Positions 1-7,071 of a stretch of DNA of 33,907 nucleotides are shown piece by piece. The DNA is from Sediminibacterium sp. Its GTDB lineage: Bacteria > Bacteroidota > Bacteroidia > B-17B0 > Aurantibacillaceae. Below the pieces are notes generated by a model. It ran no database searches. It worked only from the letters and a program-made list of their open reading frames with translations, and was not told the origin of the DNA. Positions within the stretch are counted from its first letter, which is position 1; each line of letters opens with the position of its first letter. Location: assembly GCA_030054095.1 (NCBI GenBank), contig JASGCO010000013.1, forward strand, positions 1 through 33,907, in the 5' to 3' direction. The translations under genes and the position numbers were made by a program.

Positions 1-84
1 AATGAATATAACTTTATTAATAAAGATATGTTATAAAAGATGTAAATTCACATCACAAGCATTCTTTACTCCTACCTCCCTTCC

Positions 85-608
85 AACGTACCTATCGCTC
101 TAGCCCTTCCCACGCCCCCTTCGGCCTTGGAACTATTGGCGTGTGAAATAGCGTGCAGCGAAAGCGCTGGCCCGTGCGAAGCGATTTTGGCGCAGCGTTA
201 CAACGCCTGGTGACGCTTTATCCGCATTCAAAATCGCGGCTCGCGGCGCGCTAATTTCACCGCAAATAGTTCCGTAGCCTTGATTTTTGCTCCACTTTGT
301 ATCAAGACAAAGTGGATACTCATAAAGACAAAACCAATAGTAAAAACGTACCTATCGCTCTAGCCCTTCCCACGCTCCCTTCTGGCCTTGGAACTATTTG
401 CGTGTGAAATAGCGTGCAGCGAAAGCGCTGGCCCGTGCGAAGCGATTTTGGCGCAGCGTTACAAGGCCTGGTGACGCTTTATCCGCATTCAAAATCGCAG
501 CTCGTGGCGCGCTAATTTCACCGCAAATAGTTCCGTAGCCTTGATTTTTGCTCCCTACACACAATCTGGCTCCTTCGGCCCTGTATCAAGACAAAGTGGA
601 TAGTAACA
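85..608. repeat. Two tandem copies of a ~260-bp palindromic repeat (family R1)
   Basis: The sequence from 85 recurs from 345 with a 260-base period and only scattered differences. Copy 2 has about 29 extra bases near 557-585. Each copy contains a 145-bp imperfect palindrome, 129-273 and 390-534. In copy 2 the arms GGAACTATTTGCG (390-402) and CGCAAATAGTTCC (522-534) are perfectly complementary. Copy 1 ends in a second hairpin, CCACTTTGT / ACAAAGTGG at 292-315. Shorter pieces of the same family lie at 3316-3466. No coding potential is evident. It may be a non-autonomous mobile or REP-like element or a structured RNA. Confidence 0.85.
292..315. repeat. Perfect 9-bp hairpin inside repeat R1
   Basis: CCACTTTGT at 292-300 and ACAAAGTGG at 307-315 are perfect inverted copies around a 6-base loop. 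No T-run follows, so a terminator role is not supported. The right arm recurs at about 590-599 and in the 3350-3373 fragment. Confidence 0.7.
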
Positions 609-728
609 AAAGACACAACTAATACACCTCCCCAAAAAACCAAAACGCCCATTCCCCTAAAGAAATGAGCGTTCTCATCAAACTTAAAATACAAAAAGAA
701 AACAATACCGACTGTCCCCAAAAACCTT

Positions 729-899
729 TAACCCGGATTATGCAATAGCCATCGTAGCGAGAGGAGAAAGCCCAATAAAACAGGCCGTTTGGCGAGTGAG
801 GCATAGTCACCTCTATGGTGAAGGAGCCAAACGGGCGAAGTTTACTGTTTTGAAGGGGTTTCGCCTCGTAGTAGATGTCTAGTGCATAATCCGGGTTTA
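729..899. repeat. Palindromic element R2, copy A (MITE-like)
   Basis: This 171-bp element has inverted termini: AACCCGGATTATGCAATAG at the left, and its near-perfect inverse (18 of 19 matching) ending at about 898. A second copy lies at 29429-29598 in the opposite orientation, with high similarity over the whole length. One terminus alone occurs at about 20303-20321. Such short elements with terminal inverted repeats and no gene resemble MITEs. No transposase that could move it is in this window, so mobility is inference. Confidence 0.75.
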
Positions 900-916
900 A
901 CAACAGCCCGTACCGT

Positions 917-1735
917 TTATTCCCCCATAATCTGTTTCGCGTGATTCGCCGTATCTACCGACTTAATCACCTGCTTTAAAATCCCATCCGGACCAATAAC
1001 AAACGTAGTACGGATCACCCCATCAAAAATACGCCCCATAAACTGCTTCTTGCCCCACACATTATACGCTCTCATCACCTCCCGTTGCGTATCGGCCAAC
1101 AGCGGAAACGGCAAACTGTATTTAGCCGCAAACTTCTTATGCGATTTTTCATCATCCGCGCTTACACCCACCACCGCGTAATTCTTATCGCTCAGGTACT
1201 GGTACTCATCGCGCAAACTACATGCCGTTGCGGTACATCCCGGCGTATCATCCTTAGGATAAAAATACAGGATAATCGTTTTTCCCGCCAAAGCCGCCGA
1301 ATCCACCACATTCCCGTTCTGATCCACACCCTTAAACGCGGGCGCCACATCACCCGGCTGCAAATGCGTACTATGCGCCACAAACTTTGTCGCTGCTGCC
1401 TTTTTAGGCGTGGCCTTCTTAACAACAATTTTCACCGGCTTCTTAGGCGCAACCGTTGCCACTCGTTTCGTTGCCGCTGCTTTTTTAACGGCTTTAACAG
1501 CTACCACTTTTTTGGCCGCCTCTTTAACCGCCGGTTTTGCTGCCTTTTTAGAAACCTGCTTTTTTACAGGCTTTGTCGCCTTCACCACTTTTTTAACCAC
1601 TTTTTTTGGTGAGGGTTTGGCGCTTTTTTTGGCCACTGCCTTCACTTTTACTTTGGCGCTTGCCGCTTTTACGGCTTTGCCCGCCTTGGCCTTCGGGGCC
1701 TTGGCGCTCTTTTTTACTACTTTTTTCTTTGCCAT
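917..1735 (-). CDS. bcp: Thioredoxin-dependent thiol peroxidase (BCP/PrxQ) with an N-terminal histone-H1-like tail
   Basis: Residues 125-272 form a complete BCP/PrxQ peroxiredoxin, which reduces hydroperoxides using thioredoxin. The PxxxTxxC active site is at 160-167 with peroxidatic Cys167, and resolving Cys172 lies five residues on, as in atypical 2-Cys BCP. Residues 1-120 are a separate low-complexity tail made of Lys, Ala and Val, with about 42 lysines and one acidic residue, resembling histone H1 or AlgP tails; DNA binding is inferred. The only Met before the peroxidase domain is residue 1, so the tail belongs to the protein. Usual BCPs are about 150 aa. The gene starts inside the 3' end of nth (143-bp overlap), implying co-transcription. 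Confidence 0.93.
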   Translation of the reverse strand: MAKKKVVKKSAKAPKAKAGKAVKAASAKVKVKAVAKKSAKPSPKKVVKKVVKATKPVKKQVSKKAAKPAVKEAAKKVVAVKAVKKAAATKRVATVAPKKPVKIVVKKATPKKAAATKFVAHSTHLQPGDVAPAFKGVDQNGNVVDSAALAGKTIILYFYPKDDTPGCTATACSLRDEYQYLSDKNYAVVGVSADDEKSHKKFAAKYSLPFPLLADTQREVMRAYNVWGKKQFMGRIFDGVIRTTFVIGPDGILKQVIKSVDTANHAKQIMGE

Positions 1736-2396
1736 TAGGTATCGTTTTAATTTGTGAACCGTATTGTTTTTGAAAGTACTTACACCACTCCGTTAACGCG
1801 CAACGCTCACACTGCGGACTCCGCGCCAGACACGTATAGCGCCCGTGCAAAATAAGCCAGTGATGCGCCCTTGGCACCAACGCCTCCGGTATATGCGCCA
1901 CCAGTTGCTTTTCCGACTGCAAGGGATTTTTAGCGTTTGTGGTTAAACCAATCCGCGCGCTCACCCTGAACACATGCGTATCTACCGCCATGGTGGGCTG
2001 GTTATACACCACCGAAGCAATCACGTTAGCCGTTTTCCGCCCTACACCCGGCAACTTCACCAAATCCTCCACCGCTTCCGGCACCGTACCGCCAAAATCG
2101 CTCAACAACAACTGCGCCATCCCCACCAAATGCTTCGCCTTATTATTCGGGTAACTGATACTGCGGATATAACTAAACACCGTTTCACTGTTACTGGCCG
2201 CCAAAGCTTCCGCATTCGGAAACGCCTCAAACAAAGCCGGCGTTACCATATTCACCCGTTTATCGGTACACTGCGCGCTTAAAATAACCGCTACCAGTAA
2301 TTCAAACGGATTCGTATAATGCAATTCTGTTTCCGCTATGGGCACATGGGTCTGAAAATAATCCAGTACGCCCTTGTAACGCTCCTCTTTAGTCAT
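1593..2396 (-). CDS. nth: Endonuclease III (DNA glycosylase/AP lyase)
   Basis: Base-excision repair enzyme that removes oxidised pyrimidines and cuts at abasic sites. The helix-hairpin-helix motif LPGVGRKTA is at 115-123, with catalytic Lys121 and Asp139 (VDTHV). The 4Fe-4S cysteines are C189-x6-C196-x2-C199-x5-C205, the family spacing. The core ends near residue 210, as in E. coli Nth. The reading frame then continues for about 50 residues rich in Lys, Gly, Ser and Arg. These are encoded by the out-of-frame 5' part of the peroxiredoxin gene, and the stop codon lies 143 bp inside that gene. The tail is probably a disordered by-product of the overlap, but it would add positive charge. The start lies 67 bp from the divergent FKBP gene. 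Confidence 0.95.
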   Translation of the reverse strand: MTKEERYKGVLDYFQTHVPIAETELHYTNPFELLVAVILSAQCTDKRVNMVTPALFEAFPNAEALAASNSETVFSYIRSISYPNNKAKHLVGMAQLLLSDFGGTVPEAVEDLVKLPGVGRKTANVIASVVYNQPTMAVDTHVFRVSARIGLTTNAKNPLQSEKQLVAHIPEALVPRAHHWLILHGRYTCLARSPQCERCALTEWCKYFQKQYGSQIKTIPNGKEKSSKKERQGPEGQGGQSRKSGKRQSKSEGSGQKKRQTLTKKSG

Positions 2397-2463
2397 ACCT
2401 GTGAATAATTGTAAAATTAGCGGATTTCACTATACTATAACTTAAGAATTGGTAACTTTGTTC

Positions 2464-2988
2464 ATGCGGCTATCACTTTTTTTTAGTTTTGTCCTCAGCC
2501 TGCTCTTTGCCTGCCAAAACGAGCCCAAAGCAAAGCAGCACACCATCAGCGCGGCCGACCATCAGGCCATAAAAAACACATTCGTAAAAGCCAATCAGCA
2601 ACTCCTTCAAAAAGAAAACGACGACATGGACGTTTACGCGCAACTGCATCAGTTGCAATTTACCACCACCCCTTCGGGCGTACGCTACTGCGTGTATAAA
2701 CCCGCCGCAAAAGGCGACAGTATTAAACCCGGACAAAGTGTGGAAATGGAATACAACGTTAGCCTGCTCGACGGCACAGAATGTTACTCCTCCAAAACCG
2801 AAGGCAAAAAAGTATTTATTGTAGAAGAAGCCGAACTCGAAAGTGGCCTGCACCGGGGGCTTACCTACCTTAAACGTGGCGACAGAGCCATTTTCCTCAT
2901 CCCCTCACCACTGGCACATGGCCTGCTCGGCGACATGAAAAAAATTCCCCCGCAAATGCCCATTGTTTACGACGTGTACGTAAAATAA
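2464..2988 (+). CDS. FKBP-type peptidyl-prolyl isomerase lipoprotein (GldI-like)
   Basis: A predicted cell-envelope prolyl isomerase. With the ATG at 2464 the protein is 174 aa. It begins with a lipoprotein signal peptide whose lipobox L-F-A-C places the lipidated Cys at residue 17. A coiled region follows, and the FKBP fold occupies roughly residues 70-174 (PGQSVEMEY, GLHRGLTYLKRGDRAIFLIP, near-C-terminal PIVYDVYVK). The arrangement resembles GldI, an FKBP lipoprotein tied to gliding and T9SS in Bacteroidota, but I cannot separate GldI from other FKBP lipoproteins by eye. An in-frame TTG at 2449 is a poorer start because it puts five extra residues before a normal signal peptide. Confidence 0.85.
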   Translation: MRLSLFFSFVLSLLFACQNEPKAKQHTISAADHQAIKNTFVKANQQLLQKENDDMDVYAQLHQLQFTTTPSGVRYCVYKPAAKGDSIKPGQSVEMEYNVSLLDGTECYSSKTEGKKVFIVEEAELESGLHRGLTYLKRGDRAIFLIPSPLAHGLLGDMKKIPPQMPIVYDVYVK

Positions 2989-3065
2989 AACAGACCCCAT
3001 CCTTTACAAATACTATCTCATTTTACAGTAACCCATTCGTGGCGGTCTCCCCGTTTCCACCCACA

Positions 3066-3096
3066 CCTTTTCCAAAGTGGCAAACTTTGGAAAAGG
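3066..3096. repeat. Perfect 13-bp hairpin
   Basis: CCTTTTCCAAAGT (3066-3078) and ACTTTGGAAAAGG (3084-3096) are exact inverse complements around GGCAA. It lies 78 bases after the FKBP stop, in the gap between two convergent genes. A bidirectional terminator is possible, but no T-run follows it and it sits in a repeat mosaic. Confidence 0.6.
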
Positions 3097-3100
3097 TTAT

Positions 3101-3250
3101 CACGCGCGCCGGGGCCGGGCCGTACGCTATAGCCTGCTTGCCATTTGCGGCATTGCAACCGCGTGCGTGGGCTTACGCTGCCCGCCTCCGCCGCTGTGCA
3201 CTGCTCGCAAACGTCCGCGCAGGGCTGCCGCTACCGTCCCTGACCGGGAA
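3101..3250. repeat. GC-rich palindromic element R3, copy 1
   Basis: A GC-rich block in an otherwise AT-rich gap. It shares GCCGGGGCCGGGC...CGCTATAGCC near its left end and GGGCTGCCGCT near its right end with the block at 25250-25400. The middle parts differ more than the ends. Open frames through it are low in similarity to anything I know and are taken as artefacts of GC richness. Confidence 0.6.
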
Positions 3251-3315
3251 GGTTTCACTACAAAATAAAGTTCCCCTACACCCCTAAAAAGTCTTCTAAA
3301 AAAATAAACAAACGC

Positions 3316-3466
3316 ACCTGACACTCTGCACCTTCCCACGCTCCCTTTCGGCCCTGTATCAAGACAAAGTGGATACTCATAAAAACAAATTTAATAGTAA
3401 AAACATACCTGACGCCCTAACCCTTCCCATGCTCCCTTTCGGCCTTGTTTCCAAACAAGGTAGATG
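3316..3466. repeat. Truncated R1 repeat fragments
   Basis: Two partial R1 units in a row. The first carries the CTTCCCACGCTCCCTTTCGG segment plus ATCAAGACAAAGTGGATACT seen at 301-320. The second repeats the first segment from about 3424 and ends in an 18-base palindrome at 3443-3460. The central 145-bp palindrome of full R1 copies is missing. Confidence 0.65.
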
Positions 3467-3475
3467 TTCCCAAAC

Positions 3476-4747
3476 TCACTTCCCCTTCGCCAACTCCGTA
3501 ATCGCCGCCACCAACACATCCAACTCCTTTAAACGCGTATAAACATTCGGCGTAATACGGCAGCCCTTCACCGAAGGCGTATCAATAGCCACTGTATAAA
3601 TTCCGTACTTTTTAAACAACACCTCCGCCAGCGCCGCAGGAGTATACTGCCTTATCCCCACATTGGCAATCGCGCAGGTCCTCTCCTCCTCCACGGGTGT
3701 ATTCAGTATTACATCCGGCAAATGCCTTACCTTATCTGTCCAGTACCGCTGTAAAAACCGCAGTCGCGCCTCCTTCCGTTCCCATCCCAGTTTTATATTA
3801 TACCCCAGCGCATCCTCTATACTCAACTGAATATGAGCCGGAATCGTCCCCATGTGATTTAACGCTAAAATATCCGTTTTTGGTACACTCTCCGACTCCG
3901 CCATTAACGGCCACAACTCCGGGATATGATCTTTCCGTACATACAAAAAACCGGCACCCAGTGGCGCGCTCAGCCATTTATGTAAACTACAACCATAATA
4001 ATCGCAATTCAAATCACTCAACTTAAACCGGATATGCGCAAAGGCGTGCGCCCCATCCACCATTACCTGAACCCCTTTAGCATGCGCCATATCCGCCAGT
4101 TTACGAACCGGCAATACCTGTCCGGTAATATTAATTACATGCGATACCATCAACAAACGAGTATTGGGTGTAATCGCTTTTTCATACAAGGCCACCAACT
4201 CCTCATCACTCTTCGGGTGATTCGGAACCGATACACTTACCAATTTAATCCCATGCCGGGCCGCCACCTGCTTAAACATATCCCGCATGGCCCCGTAATC
4301 CTGATCGGCCATTACCGCCTCATCTCCTGCCTTCCAGGGAAAACCCGAAATAACCAGATCCAGCGCTTCCGTCGTATTCCGTGTAATCATCAAAGTTCCC
4401 GGTTCACATCCCGCTACGGAACATAACTGCTCCGCAATCCGCTTCTTATCCTCCAGTTGCCGCGTTCGCATATAGTACGCGCCCTCCCGGTTCAAGGCAG
4501 CCATGTGGCGCTCACAAGCGTGCAACACGGGCAGTGGTTGTACACAATAATACCCATTCTCCAGATTAATAAACGCGTCCGGCAAATCGTAGCCCTTCCG
4601 CACCTCTTCCCAAAACGCTTCACTACTATCAGCCATTTCGGGCAATGCGTATGCCGTGTTCTTCGTTAAAGCCTTCATGGCGGGTGTCTGGCAAAATAAT
4701 CCCAGAGCAGCCAGTCCAGATACTTTTATAAATTCGCGCTTCTTCAT
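3476..4747 (-). CDS. Exported aminotransferase class V-fold PLP enzyme
   Basis: A 423-aa fold-type I PLP-dependent protein of the cysteine desulfurase / isopenicillin N epimerase group. Features seen: TRNTTEALD at 122-130 (phosphate-binding region), Asp231 with His234 in VDGAHAFAH, and the PLP lysine Lys257 in SLHKWLSAP. No cysteine loop like that of true cysteine desulfurases is evident. The N-terminus reads MKKREFIKVSGLAALGLF, a Tat-like signal with Lys-Arg in place of twin Arg followed by a hydrophobic stretch, so export is likely. The substrate cannot be told from sequence. It is transcribed convergently to the FKBP gene and divergently from the repeat-rich secreted protein. Confidence 0.88.
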   Translation of the reverse strand: MKKREFIKVSGLAALGLFCQTPAMKALTKNTAYALPEMADSSEAFWEEVRKGYDLPDAFINLENGYYCVQPLPVLHACERHMAALNREGAYYMRTRQLEDKKRIAEQLCSVAGCEPGTLMITRNTTEALDLVISGFPWKAGDEAVMADQDYGAMRDMFKQVAARHGIKLVSVSVPNHPKSDEELVALYEKAITPNTRLLMVSHVINITGQVLPVRKLADMAHAKGVQVMVDGAHAFAHIRFKLSDLNCDYYGCSLHKWLSAPLGAGFLYVRKDHIPELWPLMAESESVPKTDILALNHMGTIPAHIQLSIEDALGYNIKLGWERKEARLRFLQRYWTDKVRHLPDVILNTPVEEERTCAIANVGIRQYTPAALAEVLFKKYGIYTVAIDTPSVKGCRITPNVYTRLKELDVLVAAITELAKGK

Positions 4748-4861
4748 AGTTGGATGTATTTAGAGGTTCTCCTTAACAGGTCTTCTTTTAAAAGTATAAA
4801 TAAATTTTAACATCCCTGTTCTGACTGGAAAGCAAAACCAATTAATTCTGTATTTTTAATT

Positions 4862-6826
4862 ATGCTTAAACTAAAATTAGCCGGACTGTTTTTAGTCTCC
4901 ACACTGTTTGCCATAGCGCAAAACTGGCAATTGAAATTAACCAGCAATGTGTACTTACGTACCTGGAAATTAACCACCAAAGCCGAACAGGAAGAAAAAG
5001 AAATCGGCGGTGCCAGCGTAGTACTGTATCAAAACGGTAAACAAATTGCGCAAACCAGCAGCAATCCCGATGGCGAATTTACAGTAATGGTACCTGCCAA
5101 TGGCGAATTTTACCTCATAGTGTCGTACCCGGGTTGTAATGCCAAGCGCATGAGCATTAACACACAAAATGTCCCCGACAAAATAGCCAACGACAACTTT
5201 ACCCCCAGCTTTAAAATAACCGGCGGTTTCATCATGGTAAAACCCTATCCCGGCATTGACTATTCTGAACTTAAGCAAGACCTGATACGTGTAGAATACA
5301 TGCCCGGCAAACGTGCCTTTGACGACACCAAAGACGGAACAGAACGGGGGCTTTCCATTGTATCGCGGGTATATGCTGCCGAAGACGAATTATTTAAACG
5401 CTTTTGCGGCACAAATAAAGCCGGCGATGTAGCCCTCGCCAAACCCGATTGCCCTCTGGCCAAAAAACTATACACCGAAGCCATTGCCATGATTCCCGGT
5501 GAATCTTATCCCGTTGAGCAACTGGCTAAAGTTGGCAATTGTCTGAAAGACCTTGAAGAAGCTGAAAAAAAAGCAGCCGAAGCTAAAAAACAGGCCGAAG
5601 AAAAAGTTCTGGCCGAGAAAACTGAAAAAGAACGTGTAGCCAAAGAAAAAGCGGAAGCTGAACGCGTTGCCAAAGAAAAAGAACTAGCCGAAAAAGCAGA
5701 GAAGGAAAAACTCGCCGCGGAAAAAGCAGAAAAAGATAAAACCGAAAAAGAACGTGTAGCCAAAGAAAAAGCGGAAGCTGAACGCGTTGCCAAAGAAAAA
5801 GAACTAGCCGAAAAAGCAGAGAAGGAAAAACTCGCCGCGGAAAAAGCAGAAAAAGATAAAACCGAAAAAGAACGTGTAGCCAAAGAAAAAGCGGAAACTG
5901 AGCGCGTTGCCAAAGAAAAGGAACTGGCCGAAAAAGCAGAAAAGGAAAAACTCGCCGCGGAAAAAGCAGAAAAAGATAAAACCGAAAAAGAACGTATCGC
6001 TAAAGAAAAAGCGGAAGCCGATCGCGTTGCCAAAGAAAAGGAACTGACCGAAAAAGCAGAAAAGGAAAAATTAGCCGCGGAAAAAGCAGAAAAAGATAAA
6101 ACCGAAAAAGAACGTATCGCTAAAGAAAAAGCGGAAGCCGACCGCGTTGCCAAAGAAAAGGAACTGGCCGAAAAAGCGGAGAAAGAAAAACTCGCCGCGG
6201 AAAAAGCAGAAAAAGATAAAACCGAAAAAGAACGTATAGCTAAAGAAAAAGCGGAAGCCGACCGCGTTGCCAAAGAAAAAGAACTGGCCGAAAAAGCGGA
6301 GAAAGAAAAACTAGCCGCGGAAAAAGATAAAACCGAAAAAGAACGTATAGCCAAAGAAAAAGCGGAAGCCGATCGCGTTGCCAAAGAAAAAAAAGCGGCT
6401 GAAAAAACCGAAAAGGAAAAAGCGGCAAAAGAAAAAGAGGAGGCTGAAAAACTCGCTAAAGAACAAAAGAAAAAAGAACAGGAAGAAGCCAATCAAAAAC
6501 CAAAAGATAAAATAGCAGAAAAAGAAACTACACCCGAAACCACCAAACATAGCGATACCAAAGATGCCGGTCAACCCATACGCTACGTTACACCTTCCGA
6601 AGAAAATACCGGCGATGGTAAAAAAAGAGACACAAAATACAGCGTCCCTCAGGTTATTGGTGTAAATAAATACAAAGAGTCCGTTACCAAAGGAAACGAT
6701 TACTTTAAAATGAAACGTTACAAAGAAGCACTGGGCGCCTTTGAAGAAGCATTAAGGCTTAAGCCGGGAGACGCCTATGCCACTTCTAAAATTGAAGAAT
6801 GTAAAAAATTATCATCGGTTAAATAA
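4862..6826 (+). CDS. Secreted protein with Ig-like domain, 40-residue charged repeats and C-terminal TPR
   Basis: A 654-aa envelope protein of unknown function. Residues 1-19 are a signal peptide ending near AIAQ. Residues 45-100 look like a carboxypeptidase-regulatory-like beta-sandwich (GGASVVLYQNGKQIAQ, then a DGEF turn). From about residue 235 to 560 the chain is almost only Lys, Glu, Ala, Arg and Asp in a 40-residue repeat, predicting a long single helix or coiled coil. The end (about 605-650, NDYFKMKRYKEALGAFEEAL) is a TPR-like helix pair. This layout would suit a periplasmic spacer, for example between outer membrane and peptidoglycan, but that is inference. The start is the ATG directly before the signal peptide. 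Confidence 0.85.
   Translation: MLKLKLAGLFLVSTLFAIAQNWQLKLTSNVYLRTWKLTTKAEQEEKEIGGASVVLYQNGKQIAQTSSNPDGEFTVMVPANGEFYLIVSYPGCNAKRMSINTQNVPDKIANDNFTPSFKITGGFIMVKPYPGIDYSELKQDLIRVEYMPGKRAFDDTKDGTERGLSIVSRVYAAEDELFKRFCGTNKAGDVALAKPDCPLAKKLYTEAIAMIPGESYPVEQLAKVGNCLKDLEEAEKKAAEAKKQAEEKVLAEKTEKERVAKEKAEAERVAKEKELAEKAEKEKLAAEKAEKDKTEKERVAKEKAEAERVAKEKELAEKAEKEKLAAEKAEKDKTEKERVAKEKAETERVAKEKELAEKAEKEKLAAEKAEKDKTEKERIAKEKAEADRVAKEKELTEKAEKEKLAAEKAEKDKTEKERIAKEKAEADRVAKEKELAEKAEKEKLAAEKAEKDKTEKERIAKEKAEADRVAKEKELAEKAEKEKLAAEKDKTEKERIAKEKAEADRVAKEKKAAEKTEKEKAAKEKEEAEKLAKEQKKKEQEEANQKPKDKIAEKETTPETTKHSDTKDAGQPIRYVTPSEENTGDGKKRDTKYSVPQVIGVNKYKESVTKGNDYFKMKRYKEALGAFEEALRLKPGDAYATSKIEECKKLSSVK
5621..6400 (+). 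repeat. 120-bp in-frame coding tandem repeat, six units plus a partial
   Basis: Units begin at 5621, 5741, 5861, 5981, 6101 and 6221; a partial seventh starts at 6332. The period is exactly 120 bp (40 codons) except for unit 6, which lacks 9 bp. Units 1 and 2 differ at one base in 120 (5623 versus 5743), so that duplication is recent. Later units differ more, mostly at synonymous or conservative positions. Confidence 0.95.
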
Positions 6827-6933
6827 ACACATCGTTTTAGCATACTTCCAGTAAACCTTACACTATCGGTGCAAATCATCAAATAAAGACACATACAGGC
6901 ATCCACAAAACAGATACCGATAATAGCCTTACC

Positions 6934-7071
6934 ATAAAACGACTGGTATGGCTGCTCTTACCAGTATTATTAACGTTTAGCCTCCGGACACAAACACCTA
7001 CGGAAGATATTACCACGCAGTTAAAACGCCTCGAAACCAGCCATCAGTTTAAAGAAAACATACAGGAACTG
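6934..7071 (+). other. Probable uncalled N-terminus of the histidine kinase, with ATA where ATG is expected
   Basis: The kinase frame stays open upstream of the first ATG (7072) back to a stop at 6838-6840. From 6934 it would encode a signal peptide, KRLVWLLLPVLLTFSLRTQ, then helical sequence leading into the known domain. The codon exactly where the start should be is ATA (6934-6936). There is no ATG, GTG or TTG in this open upstream part. Either a rare ATA start is used, the start codon has mutated, or there is a base error. Confidence 0.6.

Larger units (their letters stand above)
1..916. other. Gene-free region filled with palindromic repeats
   Basis: I see no credible gene here. Positions 1-84 are AT-rich with nothing recognisable. 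85-608 holds two tandem copies of a roughly 260-bp palindromic repeat, and 729-899 a separate element with inverted termini. Open frames across this stretch follow the repeats and have no family resemblance, so I treat them as non-coding. Confidence 0.8.
2989..3475. other. Gene-free mosaic of intergenic repeats
   Basis: No gene is supported in these 487 bases. In order they contain a 13-bp perfect hairpin (3066-3096), a GC-rich element of family R3 (3101-3250), and two truncated R1 fragments (3316-3466) that include the shared CTTCCC-A-GCTCCCTTTCGGCC motif at about 3333 and 3424. A palindrome CCTTGTTT-CC-AAACAAGG lies at 3443-3460. The repeats sit between two convergent genes. Confidence 0.75.

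Noticed and set aside
619..903. A 94-codon minus-strand frame over the R2 element
   Set aside because: It follows the palindromic element, and a similar reading appears only because the second copy has the same sequence. It has no domain and sits in a repeat.
1410..1757. A plus-strand hydrophobic frame opposite the peroxiredoxin tail
   Set aside because: Antisense of Lys/Ala codons gives Phe/Leu/Ala/Thr runs. The minus-strand gene accounts for the sequence.
2453..2460. TAACTTTG as a -7 box for the FKBP gene
   Set aside because: It would start transcription at or after the ATG at 2464, and no later Met gives a lipoprotein signal.
3039..3339. Several 60-80 codon frames on both strands
   Set aside because: They cross the GC-rich R3 element, where stop codons are rare by composition. 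No family likeness.
5506..6492. A 328-codon minus-strand Ser/Phe/Ala-rich frame
   Set aside because: It is the antisense of the Lys/Glu repeat. Its length comes from the repeated codons of the real plus-strand gene, which has a signal peptide and flanking domains.
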